This document shows, piece by piece, positions 44,809-52,706 of a DNA stretch of 64,000 nt. Position numbers and translations under genes: made by a program. The stretch lies in contig NZ_CALAOH010000226.1 of assembly GCF_937926365.1 (NCBI RefSeq), positions 62,001 through 126,000 of the forward strand, given 5' to 3'. Every line of letters begins with the position of its first letter. Position 1 is the stretch's first letter. Source of the DNA: an uncultured Azohydromonas sp. GTDB lineage: Bacteria > Pseudomonadota > Gammaproteobacteria > Burkholderiales > Burkholderiaceae_C. The notes under the pieces were generated by a model that was given only the letters and a program-made list of their open reading frames with translations, was not told where the DNA came from and made no database searches.

Positions 44809-45042
44809 ATGGCCCAAAGCCCGAAGACCGCCCACGCTGGCGGCAATCTGCGCACGCCTGCGCAATCCCTCGCTTCCTCGCACACTGCTGCCCAATCGGC
44901 TCAAAACTGCGCCGATTGCCCGCCCCCGCATTACCTGCGCCGCGTAGCGCGCTCGATCCTGCTGCGCGCCGCTGTGCGCGGTCGCATTTCCTGGATCGTT
45001 GCGCTACAGGTGCTGGCGCTGGTGGACGGAGGTGCCCAATGA
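44809..45042 (+). CDS. Small basic protein (77 aa), unknown
   Basis: Starts MAQSPKTAHAGG with a disordered Ser/Ala/Gln-rich N-terminal half and two Cys (NCADCPPP), followed by a basic amphipathic C-terminal helix (LRRVARSILLRAAVRGRISW). First gene of a tightly overlapping run. GGAG lies about 12 nt before the ATG. Function unknown; early phage genes controlling host functions often sit here. Confidence 0.5.
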   Translation: MAQSPKTAHAGGNLRTPAQSLASSHTAAQSAQNCADCPPPHYLRRVARSILLRAAVRGRISWIVALQVLALVDGGAQ

Positions 45043-45500
45043 GCACGACCACGACGATGAAATCGTCTGCCGAGCTGGCCGCTTGGCTGCTGCTGGACGC
45101 CTGCGAGAGCGCCACCATCGAGCGCGGCAACAAAGCAATGTTCTTCGGCCCCAACGAAGGCGAGGCAGGCTTGCTCGACGGTGCATATGAGGCACTGACC
45201 GACGGCGACCATGGCCGCGCGGTGGGACTGCTGCGCGAGGCCGTGCGCCTGGCCGGTGAGCCGGTGCCCGAGGTCAAGGAAGGCCGCAACCGTGCGGAGT
45301 GCCAGCGCCGTGCCCAGAGGCAGTGCGAGCGACTGCTGAACGTCGCTCAAATCGCCATGGCACTGCTGGAGCAGCCAGCCGCCGTGCCGGTTGCGCTGTC
45401 ACCGGCACCCACCATCAACCTGATGGCCGCCGCCGATGCAGCTGAGTCGTTCGCTCGCGCCCTGCGCGTGGTGGTCGGGCAAGAAGGTGGTGCCGCATGA
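45039..45500 (+). CDS. Unknown element protein (153 aa)
   Basis: ATG overlaps the previous stop. The product is helical, Ala/Glu-rich and acidic in the first half (FFGPNEGEAGLLDGAYEAL, GDHGRAVGLLREAVRLA), with no recognisable domain, signal or membrane segment. Part of the overlapping early-gene run. Function unknown. Confidence 0.5.
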   Translation: MSTTTTMKSSAELAAWLLLDACESATIERGNKAMFFGPNEGEAGLLDGAYEALTDGDHGRAVGLLREAVRLAGEPVPEVKEGRNRAECQRRAQRQCERLLNVAQIAMALLEQPAAVPVALSPAPTINLMAAADAAESFARALRVVVGQEGGAA

Positions 45501-45727
45501 ACGTGCTGGCAGAAGCAACCCTGATTGCGTGTTTCAAGCTTGTGCGAGGCGAGGAAATCAACGGCTTGCCCGCACCGGTGGCCCGCTACATCAGCGGCGA
45601 AACCGACCGCCTGCCTGACGACATAGGCTGGATCCCGGAGGACATGCGCGACGTGCTGCCCATCATGCGCGAGATCGCCGCGGACAACCGTGCGGACCGC
45701 GCCAAGGCGAAAGGAGCTGCAGCATGA
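45497..45727 (+). CDS. Unknown small protein (76 aa)
   Basis: Overlaps both neighbours by 4 nt. Sequence reads as a compact soluble protein (LIACFKLVRGEEINGLPAPV, a Pro/Asp-rich middle, a basic Ala-rich tail). No family recognised. Confidence 0.5.
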   Translation: MNVLAEATLIACFKLVRGEEINGLPAPVARYISGETDRLPDDIGWIPEDMRDVLPIMREIAADNRADRAKAKGAAA

Positions 45728-46251
45728 ACGCCCCCCGGAACCAAGACGCCCGCCACGGCATTGAGCGCCGTAGCGGTCACGACCGCCGCTCTGGACTGGA
45801 TCGCCGCGAGTTGCGCGCCGTGCTGCTGCAGCCGGACGCCGCTATGCCGCCGCGCTACCGTACCGGTGAGGCGGTAGTGATTGAGCTTGCGGCCGTGCCG
45901 CAGCCCGGTGACGACGTAATGCTGGTGCTGCACGACGGCCGCACGCTGGTGCGCGAGTTGGCCGCCATCGACGCCAAGGCTTTCAAGGTGCTGGACGCTA
46001 CCGGCGCAGCCGTAACGCTTCCCGTGTCGGAAGTTCGCCAGGCATCGCTGGTGGTGGGCGCTGCGCGCCGTAGGAACGCCAAGCGCACGGTGGCAACTCC
46101 GCATGCGGCTGCGTACTACGACAGCGATGGGCGCATGCGCGTGCATGGCTGGTACGCCGACTATGCCGAAGCTAAGCGCCAAGCCGAGGCCCTCAAGGCA
46201 CTGCATGGGAACGCCGGCATCTTCACCAGAGAGGAGGACGGCGATGCATGA
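45724..46251 (+). CDS. Unknown protein with Arg/Asp-rich N-terminus (175 aa)
   Basis: The first 30 residues repeat an arginine-rich pattern (ERRSGHDRRSGLDRRE). The middle (about 40-110) is beta-rich (VVIELAAVPQPGDDVMLVLHDG), faintly like the C-terminal domain of S24-type repressors, but no Ser/Lys pair is convincing. The C-terminus is charged and helical. Overlapping start; function unknown. Confidence 0.5.
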   Translation: MNAPRNQDARHGIERRSGHDRRSGLDRRELRAVLLQPDAAMPPRYRTGEAVVIELAAVPQPGDDVMLVLHDGRTLVRELAAIDAKAFKVLDATGAAVTLPVSEVRQASLVVGAARRRNAKRTVATPHAAAYYDSDGRMRVHGWYADYAEAKRQAEALKALHGNAGIFTREEDGDA

Positions 46252-46360
46252 GGCCACCCAGGAGTACGCCCTGAAAGGGCTTTCCCACGCCGACAGCGTG
46301 TCATCCATTCAGGAGACATTCGACGCCTATGTGGCGCAGTTCGGAGGGCGCCATGGGTGA
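46244..46360 (+). CDS. Micro-protein (38 aa) between two element genes
   Basis: A 38-codon frame (MHEATQEYALKGL...) has GAGGAGG ideally placed before its ATG. It overlaps the previous gene by 8 nt and the next by 8 nt, which fits translational coupling in this packed operon. Acidic, probably helical; function unknown. Confidence 0.45.
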   Translation: MHEATQEYALKGLSHADSVSSIQETFDAYVAQFGGRHG

Positions 46361-46826
46361 GTTCCGTAAAGATCTGCTTCCCGAGCCGACAAGCTACTTC
46401 GAGGCGCAAGGCCTAGCGCTCACCGGCCGCGGGAAGTGGCGCACCACGCGCTGTGACTTCCACGACGGCAGCGACAGCATGCGCATCAACACCGAGTCCG
46501 GCGGCTGGTGCTGCATGGCCTGCGGCGCTCACGGTGGCGACGTGCTGGCCTTCCACATGCAGCACCACGGTCTGGAGTTTGTGGAAGCTGCCCGCGAGCT
46601 GGGTGCCTACGTGGACGACGGCAAGCCGCACCGCGGGCCAGTCAAGCCTGCTGGCCTGTCGCCTCGCGCGGCGCTGGAGGTGGTGGCCTTCGAGGCGCTG
46701 CTGGTGGCCGTGGCCGCCGGCAACTTGGCGCATGGTGTGGTGCTCAATGATCAAGACCGCCAGCGGCTGATGCAGGCTGCCGGCCGCATCGATTTGATTG
46801 CGCAGGAGGTGCTTACGTGCGCATGA
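46353..46826 (+). CDS. CHC2 zinc-finger, primase-like protein (157 aa)
   Basis: Cys34, His37, Cys54 and Cys57 (C-x2-H-x16-C-x2-C) with GGWCCMACGAHGGDVLAF match the CHC2 zinc finger of DNA primases. Only the zinc finger and a helical tail are present; the TOPRIM catalytic domain is missing. It may serve as a DNA-binding or primase-accessory factor for the RepA-like ATPase encoded next, whose start overlaps it by 10 nt. Confidence 0.8.
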   Translation: MGEFRKDLLPEPTSYFEAQGLALTGRGKWRTTRCDFHDGSDSMRINTESGGWCCMACGAHGGDVLAFHMQHHGLEFVEAARELGAYVDDGKPHRGPVKPAGLSPRAALEVVAFEALLVAVAAGNLAHGVVLNDQDRQRLMQAAGRIDLIAQEVLTCA

Positions 46827-48193
46827 ATCGAGAAGAAGTAGCACGCGCTGCTGGAACGCTGGACGCACAGTTGCCGGCGGTGGCTCGTGGTGCTGAGCCG
46901 GCGGGCATGTTCGAAGATCTGGAAACGGCTGCAGCCGCGCGCGCCCAGGAGGCCGTGCCGCGCGTGGTGCTCCAGTGCGCTGCAGACGTTGTTCCTGAGC
47001 CGGTGCGCTGGCTTTGGCCTGACTGGCTGGCGCTGGGGAAGCTGCACATCCTCGCCGGCGCCCCGGGCCAGGGAAAGACGACCATCGCGCTCGCGCTGGC
47101 CGCAACTGTCACCACGGGCGGACGCTGGCCAGACGGCACGCGCTGCCCGGCGGGCAACGTGCTGGTGTGGAGCGGCGAGGATGACCCGGCCGACACTTTG
47201 CTGCCGCGGCTGCTGGCTGCTGGTGCCGACCGCTCGCGCGTTTTCTTCGTCACTGGGGCTCGCATCGGTGGCCGTGTAGAGCCCTTCGACCCGGCCCGTG
47301 ACATGGCCGCGCTCCAAGTCCAGGCCGCAAGCATTGGTGATGTCCGCCTCATCATCGTTGACCCGGTGGTGAGTGCTGTCACGGGCGACAGCCATAAGAA
47401 CACCGAGGTACGCCGGGCGCTGCAGCCGCTGGTGGACATGGCCGCCAGCATGGGCGCTGCGCTTCTGGGCATCACGCACTTCAGCAAAGGCGGACAGGGG
47501 CAAGACCCGGCTTCTCGCGTCGTTGGCTCCATCGCCTTCACAGCGGTGGCGCGGGTGGTGCTCGTGGCCGCCAAGGCGAAGGGTGAGGATGGCGAGGACC
47601 GCCGCATCCTGGCGCGCTCCAAGTCCAATATTGGCCCGGATGAAGGCGGGTTCGCCTACAGCTTGGAGCAGTGCGAGCCAGTCCCTGGTATCCACGCTTC
47701 CCGCGTGACCTGGGGCGAGGCTGTGGAGGGCAGCGCGCGCGAGCTACTGGCGGAACCCGAGGACACGGGCGAACCGCGCGCAACTTCGGACGATGCCGCC
47801 GCCGCGCTGGTGCGCATCCTGGCGGGCGACATGGTGCCGATGCAGGCCGCCGTGGAGGCCATGAAGCGCGAGGGCTTCACCGACAAGGTGATCCGCAAGG
47901 CGCGCGAGCGACTGGGCGTCATCGTCAAGCGAAGCGGATTCGGGAAGGAGTTGCGCAGCTACTGGAAGCTGCCGCCCGGCTTGGCGTTGCCGTCTGATGA
48001 TGGGTGTGAGGACGCCAAGGATAGTTCCCATTCCTGCCCATCGAACGCCATTCCTGCCCACTCATGCCCACGTAAGACGTTGGGCACGAGTGGCACGAAT
48101 GGGCACGAATGGATGGGGCGAGGACACGAATGGGCCGGTTCTGAGCCAGAGCCGCAGGCCAACCAGGAGTCGAACTTGGAGTCGCAGCCGTGA
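46817..48193 (+). CDS. RepA-like AAA ATPase/replicative helicase (458 aa)
   Basis: RecA-fold ATPase of the AAA_25/RepA helicase type. Walker A GAPGQGKTT at 81-89; Walker B LIIVDP near 178-183; GITHFSKG serves as a further conserved motif. With the preceding CHC2 protein it forms a likely replication module. The C-terminal 60 residues are low-complexity (Ser/His/Cys/Pro, then Gly/His/Glu) because the DNA there is an array of inverted iteron-like repeats. GTG start at 46817. Confidence 0.83.
   Translation: MRMNREEVARAAGTLDAQLPAVARGAEPAGMFEDLETAAAARAQEAVPRVVLQCAADVVPEPVRWLWPDWLALGKLHILAGAPGQGKTTIALALAATVTTGGRWPDGTRCPAGNVLVWSGEDDPADTLLPRLLAAGADRSRVFFVTGARIGGRVEPFDPARDMAALQVQAASIGDVRLIIVDPVVSAVTGDSHKNTEVRRALQPLVDMAASMGAALLGITHFSKGGQGQDPASRVVGSIAFTAVARVVLVAAKAKGEDGEDRRILARSKSNIGPDEGGFAYSLEQCEPVPGIHASRVTWGEAVEGSARELLAEPEDTGEPRATSDDAAAALVRILAGDMVPMQAAVEAMKREGFTDKVIRKARERLGVIVKRSGFGKELRSYWKLPPGLALPSDDGCEDAKDSSHSCPSNAIPAHSCPRKTLGTSGTNGHEWMGRGHEWAGSEPEPQANQESNLESQP
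48028..48136. repeat. Inverted iteron-like cluster inside the RepA-like gene
   Basis: CCATTCCTGCCCA occurs at 48028-48040 and 48048-48060. The opposite orientation (TGGGCACGARTGG type) occurs at 48081-48093 and 48100-48112, with partial copies at 48061-48070, 48091-48102 and 48124-48136. The two arms could pair in a long hairpin. A replication gene carrying such repeats suggests an origin of replication. Confidence 0.6.
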
Positions 48194-48621
48194 TTGAAGG
48201 ACTCATTTCCACGTTTCCCCGGGGATGGCGCATGGTTGGCAGGCGGTGCGCCGTGACGGCGGCGCCCTTCCCTGATCAGCACACGGGGCCGTTGACGAGC
48301 GACGAACTGCGCGCGCTGCGACTGATGGCCGAGGCCAGCCCGGCGCCGCTGCTGGTGATGCGCGTGCTCCAGCAATACGACACCGCAATGCATCTGGGGC
48401 TGGAGTTACTACGCGCGCGCGGCTGGGTGCGTCTGCGAGGTTGGCCGAGCGTAACTCGGACTCGCTGGGAGATGACGCCGCGCGGACTGCGGGAGGCCGC
48501 CGCACACCCGGACTTCAACGGCTGGGGGGGCTGGTGCACCTGGTGGCGGATCTGGCGCCGCGCGCTGGGGATCTACTTGCGTGGACGGTTGCGCGATCCA
48601 GCGACCGGCCGGAGAACCTGA
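48190..48621 (+). CDS. Unknown element protein, possibly winged-helix (143 aa)
   Basis: GTG start overlaps the ATPase stop. Residues about 35-95 (SDELRALRLMAEASPAPL, HLGLELLRARGWVRL, WEMTPRGLREAA) read like a small winged-helix DNA-binding domain. The C-terminus is Trp/Arg-rich and may touch membrane or DNA. Last gene before repeat module C. Confidence 0.5.
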   Translation: MIEGLISTFPRGWRMVGRRCAVTAAPFPDQHTGPLTSDELRALRLMAEASPAPLLVMRVLQQYDTAMHLGLELLRARGWVRLRGWPSVTRTRWEMTPRGLREAAAHPDFNGWGGWCTWWRIWRRALGIYLRGRLRDPATGRRT

Positions 48622-48671
48622 GAAAACCTGAGACCGCCAGCAACCGCCTCACTTCTTTGGCGATTGGTTCA

Positions 48672-48745
48672 TGGCGGAGATTGACTCCGCCACGAATAGA
48701 GCGAAAACGCGCCTCCGGAAAATTACACCCATCAACCGACCCATC
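48672..48745 (-). repeat. attP-like composite module C (inverted)
   Basis: Palindrome TGGCGGAG-ATTGA-CTCCGCCA at 48672-48692, 33 nt, then CACCCATCA (48726-48734), 4 nt, ACCCATC (48739-48745). Read on the reverse strand it equals the right attachment-site layout. It ends 21 nt before the start of the next gene. Confidence 0.75.
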
Positions 48746-48765
48746 AAAAAGGGTTCAGGGAGGGT

Positions 48766-49242
48766 GTGGTGGAAGCGTTCAAAGACCCGGCGCAGGACGA
48801 GCGCCTGCTGGAAATCCTTGCTGATCTGCTGCCGCTGGCAACGCGGCACCGCGGCGACCACGACGACGAGGAGCCGGTGCACCGCGTGCGGACTAAGGCC
48901 GGCGCCCTGCCTCCGCCTGAGACGAACTCGCCGCGCAGCGTGTTTGAACTTGGGTACAGCGTGGCATCAGCTCCGGTGCGCCTGCATCGGTACTGCGTGC
49001 CCGGTAGCTCTACGGGATCCGCTGCTAGTGCCAGCGCGCCGCCGCGCCGGGCCGTCAACATCGTGGCCCGCGCCGGTGACCGCGTGCGCGTGTCCGGGCT
49101 CGCTTACCCGGGCGACCGGTGGACGGCAGAGCGCGCGGAGAAGGAGCGCATCCGCCGAGCAAAGCAGATCGTGCCGCGCCCCAGCGCAGCGGCCAAGCAG
49201 TTCAATTTCAAGCGCGAGCCGCTGGTGGGCGCCGCAGCATGA
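48766..49242 (+). CDS. Unknown element protein (158 aa)
   Basis: GTG codons at 48766 and 48769 follow GGGAGG; the second is better spaced. The N-terminus is acidic and helical, the middle Pro/Ser-rich, and the C-terminus basic (RAEKERIRRAKQIVP). No family recognised. First gene of the block after module C; stop overlaps the next ATG. Confidence 0.5.
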   Translation: MVEAFKDPAQDERLLEILADLLPLATRHRGDHDDEEPVHRVRTKAGALPPPETNSPRSVFELGYSVASAPVRLHRYCVPGSSTGSAASASAPPRRAVNIVARAGDRVRVSGLAYPGDRWTAERAEKERIRRAKQIVPRPSAAAKQFNFKREPLVGAAA

Positions 49243-50393
49243 CGCCTGCCGTTCTTGCCTCCATGCCTGAGGCCGTCGACCGGCTGCTGAGCCTTGCCGG
49301 CGAGGGCGAGGCCCGCCGCATTCTGGAAGCGCTAGGTGGGCGCGCCGCGCTGGCCGAGCTCGAGCGCCAGGCGGCCCGGCGCTTGGCCGTGCACCTGCTG
49401 CAGCAGCGAGCACCGCGCTGGCAGATCAGGGACCGCCTGGTGTCGCGCGGCATCAACTGGCGCACCGCTTACCGAGTCATTGACGCAGCGCTGAGCACTG
49501 GCCCGCGCGGCTCTGTCATCGCGGGGCCTGAGATGGCAAGCGACCTGGGGACACTGGTACCAACGCAACCAACGGAGAACCCCATGGCGATGAGCGTCAA
49601 GGATCTGCAGACCAAGCTGAAGGATCTGCAGGCGCAGCTGGCGAAGCTGGACGTCACTGCCGCCCGCGAGCGCGCGGACGCAGCACAGGAGGCTCACCAG
49701 CGCCTGCTCGAAGATGGCCGGCGCGGAATGATCGTTGGCACCCGCAACGAAGACCAAGTGAGTCAAGCCGCCATCACGATGAGGGCGCGCCGGAACGAGG
49801 CCGAGAGCATGCAGCGACAGGCGACCGCGTTGCACAAGGAGATTGACAGTCTCTCCCGGATGCTCACCGGCGAGCAGCGCGTGGCGCAGGCGCAGGAAGC
49901 GCTGACCAAGGTCAAGCAGCTGGTGCAGAGCGCGGCCGAGCAGGTGAAGACCGCCGAGGGGACCGTGGCCACGCTGGACGGCCTCATCCAGGAGGAGGAG
50001 CACGCCTTCGAGGCGGCCAAGGCTGGCGCTGCGGCGCAGCTCCTGGCGGCTGTGAAGGCACGAGGCGACGTCTCCCAGGTGCAGGCGGCGAGCCGCGACC
50101 GGGTCGCCACCCTGGAACTGGCCAAGACCGAAGCCATGGGCGAACTGGAGGCCGCGCGTGCCGCGTTGAAGGCCGTCCAGGAGCGCGAGGCCAAGGCGCT
50201 GCGCGACGTGCACATGGCGCAGGCCGACGTCACCGAGCTGGCATTCCGAATTGCCCAGGACGCATACACCGAAGCGCTGGCCGCACAGATGGCCGCGTAC
50301 TGGCGTGCGCACAGGACGCACTTCGGCACTGAGGACGTGCGTGGCAAGGCCGGCGACCTCTCCATGAGGCTGCTCGAAGCGCCGGCCGCCTGA
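49239..50393 (+). CDS. Coiled-coil protein with N-terminal helix-turn-helix-like region (384 aa)
   Basis: Residues 1-85 look like a small DNA-binding region (RWQIRDRLVSRGINWRTAYRVID). Residues about 118-340 form a long, charged coiled coil (KDLQTKLKDLQAQLAKL, many Ala/Glu/Lys heptads), like phage scaffold or tail-chaperone-type proteins. A second strong start (GGAGAA before ATG 49584, MAMSVKDLQ) would give the coiled coil alone. Function unknown. Confidence 0.6.
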   Translation: MTPAVLASMPEAVDRLLSLAGEGEARRILEALGGRAALAELERQAARRLAVHLLQQRAPRWQIRDRLVSRGINWRTAYRVIDAALSTGPRGSVIAGPEMASDLGTLVPTQPTENPMAMSVKDLQTKLKDLQAQLAKLDVTAARERADAAQEAHQRLLEDGRRGMIVGTRNEDQVSQAAITMRARRNEAESMQRQATALHKEIDSLSRMLTGEQRVAQAQEALTKVKQLVQSAAEQVKTAEGTVATLDGLIQEEEHAFEAAKAGAAAQLLAAVKARGDVSQVQAASRDRVATLELAKTEAMGELEAARAALKAVQEREAKALRDVHMAQADVTELAFRIAQDAYTEALAAQMAAYWRAHRTHFGTEDVRGKAGDLSMRLLEAPAA

Positions 50394-50440
50394 CCACCCA
50401 CAAGAGGCTGCCCGTCCGCCTCGCCGTTCAAGGAGATTCC

Positions 50441-50950
50441 ATGCTTACCACCAACGATCAACCCGCGGCCGACGAGGGCGCGCTGCTGCGCCTGGTCAGC
50501 GACGTGCGCACCCTGGTGCAAGGAGCCAGCGTCGACGTGCTGAAGAAGCTGGGCACGCAGCGTCTCACCGATCTGAAGACGTTCATCAAGCGCGAGCAGC
50601 AGAGCGCATCCACGCCCGTGCAGAACACGGCATCCCTGGACGGGATCGCTGAGCAGGCCGAGCGCGACGCCCTGGCCATGAAGCTGGCTGCAAACAGCGC
50701 CGTCCCTGTCAACGTGGAGCACCTCAAGGCCTTCTCGCTGCGCGACCTGCAAGGGATCGAGCAGGCCCAGATCGCCAACGCTGCCGAGGCCAAGAAGCGC
50801 CAGGAGCGCGAGGCCTGGGCCAGCTATTCCCTCAACGGGCACATCGACGCCGCCAACGCTACCGGCGCCGCGCCGGCGCAGCCGAAGGTGACTGGCAACG
50901 ACTGGGCCGCCTACGACCTGAACGCCATCAACGGCACCGCCGGGGGCTAA
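50441..50950 (+). CDS. Unknown element protein (169 aa)
   Basis: AAGGAGA lies 6 nt before the ATG. The product is hydrophilic and helical (VRTLVQGASVDVLKKLGTQ, IKREQQSASTPVQN) with a C-terminal repeat-like pattern: WASYSLNGHIDAANATG and WAAYDLNAINGTAGG share W-A-x-Y-x-L-N. No family recognised. Confidence 0.5.
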   Translation: MLTTNDQPAADEGALLRLVSDVRTLVQGASVDVLKKLGTQRLTDLKTFIKREQQSASTPVQNTASLDGIAEQAERDALAMKLAANSAVPVNVEHLKAFSLRDLQGIEQAQIANAAEAKKRQEREAWASYSLNGHIDAANATGAAPAQPKVTGNDWAAYDLNAINGTAGG

Positions 50951-50990
50951 GCGGCGCTGCCGGCGCCTGTTCCAGCAAGGAGAAAACAAG

Positions 50991-51410
50991 GTGACTGACC
51001 TGAAGCGCACCGGGCGGTGGAAACCGGGCGAGTCCGGCAACCCCACCGGACGTAAGCCAGGGGCTGGCCAGGTGGCAAAGCTGCGCGCCGACATCGCGAA
51101 GCACGTGCCGGAGATCGTGGAGAAGCTGACCACGGCGGCAAAGGCTGGCGACGTGAGCGCGGCCCGGCTGCTGCTGGAGCGGGTGCTGCCGCCAGTCAAA
51201 GCCATCGAGCAGGCCGCGCTTGTGCCGCTGCCGGCCGAAGGCACGCTGACCGAGCAGGGGCGCGCGGTGTTGCAGGCCGTGGCCGGCGGCGAGCTCGCGC
51301 CGACCCAAGGCGCTGCGCTGCTTGGTGCGCTGGGCACGCTGGCCAAGCTGGCCGAAACGGATGAGCTGGCACGGCGCATTGAAGCCTTGGAAGGAAGGTC
51401 CAAACCATGA
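50991..51410 (+). CDS. DUF5681-type small protein (139 aa)
   Basis: N-terminal motif GRWKPGESGNPTGRKPG is the hallmark of DUF5681, found in phage and conjugative elements, often near packaging genes. The rest is helical (VPEIVEKLTTAAKAGDVSAARLLLERV). GTG 50991 follows AAGGAGA. Some related proteins precede terminase genes, but none is seen here; function unproven. Confidence 0.65.
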   Translation: MTDLKRTGRWKPGESGNPTGRKPGAGQVAKLRADIAKHVPEIVEKLTTAAKAGDVSAARLLLERVLPPVKAIEQAALVPLPAEGTLTEQGRAVLQAVAGGELAPTQGAALLGALGTLAKLAETDELARRIEALEGRSKP

Positions 51411-51688
51411 CGTTGCGCACGCGCCTGGAGAAGTTGGAGCAGCGCATCGGCTCTGCTCGCTCGCTGCACGACATGACCGACGCCGAACTGATGACCGCCA
51501 TCCTGCGCGAATGCCTGGAGCGTGAGCCGACCGCTGCCGAGGTTGAAGAGTGGATGGCGCTGCCGGACAGCGAGTTCCGCGCTCGCGTGGACGCCTTCAC
51601 GGCCGAAACGCCGGAGGCACCGGATGACCCGGAGACGGCCAGATTGCGCGCACAGCTTGGCTGGGCGCGGGCACTGGCGGATGCATAA
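51407..51688 (+). CDS. RLxxLE-type small protein 1 (93 aa)
   Basis: First of four tandem short genes whose products begin with the same heptad (here MTLRTRLEKLEQRI). The remainder is acidic and helical. Start overlaps the previous stop by ATGA. Possibly a small structural or assembly factor; function unknown. Confidence 0.55.
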   Translation: MTLRTRLEKLEQRIGSARSLHDMTDAELMTAILRECLEREPTAAEVEEWMALPDSEFRARVDAFTAETPEAPDDPETARLRAQLGWARALADA

Positions 51689-51701
51689 GGGAGGCATGGG
51701 C

Positions 51702-51998
51702 ATGACATCAGGACTGCTGCGCCGCCTGGACCGCCTGGAGGCCGCGTTGCCTGCCCCCGCGGATCATGAGCGCCGCGACCGCTTTCAGGTTGCCGTGCGC
51801 TACATCCTCAACGCTGTGCCGCGCGGCCCCATCACCATCGACGGTGACCGAGACGCCCCATTGCGTGAGCTGCTACAGCGCGGGGACGCCGGCACGCTGA
51901 CCGAGGAGGACTGCGCGCTCCTGGCCGCCGCGCCTGAGTGCCACGTGCCCGCGCTTGAAGTGCTGCGGACGCTGGTAAAGCTCATGGACGAGGTGTGA
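51702..51998 (+). CDS. RLxxLE-type small protein 2 (98 aa)
   Basis: Begins MTSGLLRRLDRLEAAL. ATG 51702 is preferred over 51696 because GGGAGG at 51689-51694 is then properly spaced. The C-terminal half (GTLTEEDCALLAAAPECHVPALEVL) resembles a short helical bundle. Paralogue of its neighbours by its N-terminus. Confidence 0.55.
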   Translation: MTSGLLRRLDRLEAALPAPADHERRDRFQVAVRYILNAVPRGPITIDGDRDAPLRELLQRGDAGTLTEEDCALLAAAPECHVPALEVLRTLVKLMDEV

Positions 51999-52273
51999 CC
52001 GTGGGGCGGCTGCACACCCGACTGGACCGCCTGGAGCAGGCCTGCATACACAAGCTGACTGGATCGGTGCTGCTGGCCTACGACAGCGCCGGCCTGCTGG
52101 CGCCCGTGACCCTTGATTGCGCACCGGGCGAGCCGGTGCCTTTGCCGACCGGGTGCCGGCCCCAGCGACCCGAGGAACTGGAAGCCGACTACATCGCCGC
52201 ACTGAAGGCTCTCGGCCTGACGGTGCTGATGTGGGACTTCAGCCGGACGTCCAACTTGCCGGCGGAGGCCTGA
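51995..52273 (+). CDS. RLxxLE-type small protein 3 (92 aa)
   Basis: GTG start overlapping the previous stop; begins MTVGRLHTRLDRLEQAC. It shares with the next gene a longer pattern: a VLLAYDSAGLL-like strand, GEPVP, then EADYIAALKALGLTVLM. This shows the two are true duplicates. Function unknown. Confidence 0.55.
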   Translation: MTVGRLHTRLDRLEQACIHKLTGSVLLAYDSAGLLAPVTLDCAPGEPVPLPTGCRPQRPEELEADYIAALKALGLTVLMWDFSRTSNLPAEA

Positions 52274-52275
52274 CG

Positions 52276-52563
52276 ATGGTGGATCTGCGCGCGCGACTGG
52301 CGAAGTTGGAGCAGGCCATGGCGCCGCCGTGCGGCCCAGCGGTGGTGCTCTGGGAGGGCGCCGATGGGCGGCTGGTGTCGGACTTGTTTTCCCGCGGCGG
52401 CCTTGGTGAGCCGGTGCCCGAGCCGCCAGGCTGGCGCGAGCAGCAGCCAGGGGAGACGGCTGAGGACTATGTGGCCACGCTGGAAGCCGCTGGGCTGCAC
52501 GCGGTGGTGGTTCAGATGGTGGACGCCAGCATCCCGGACACCGACACCGAGGACAGCAATTGA
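52276..52563 (+). CDS. RLxxLE-type small protein 4 (95 aa)
   Basis: Begins MVDLRARLAKLEQAM, then VVLWEGADGRL, GEPVPEPPGW and AEDYVATLEAAGLHAVVV, aligning along its length with protein 3. Starts 2 nt after the previous stop. Last gene before module E. Function unknown. Confidence 0.55.
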   Translation: MVDLRARLAKLEQAMAPPCGPAVVLWEGADGRLVSDLFSRGGLGEPVPEPPGWREQQPGETAEDYVATLEAAGLHAVVVQMVDASIPDTDTEDSN

Positions 52564-52611
52564 GCAAGTGCAGCACCTGCGCCGGTGGTGCGCGGAGCAC
52601 CGAAATCACTA

Positions 52612-52687
52612 TGGCGGACCATGCATCCGCCACGTCACAGAGGGCAGCGCAGCACGCATGAGTGGCACACCCATCAAACAATCCATC
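52612..52687 (-). repeat. attP-like composite module E (inverted)
   Basis: Palindrome TGGCGGA-CCATGCA-TCCGCCA at 52612-52632, 35 nt, CACCCATCA (52668-52676), 4 nt, ATCCATC (52681-52687). Same order and orientation as module C, and likewise ending 19 nt before a start codon (the tape-measure gene). Confidence 0.72.
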
Positions 52688-52706
52688 AACACGAGAGGGA
52701 GCCGCC

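Noticed and set aside
45724..46251. S24-type phage repressor
   Set aside because: A beta-rich middle hinted at it, but no helix-turn-helix and no convincing Ser/Lys catalytic pair could be found, so the gene is left as unknown.
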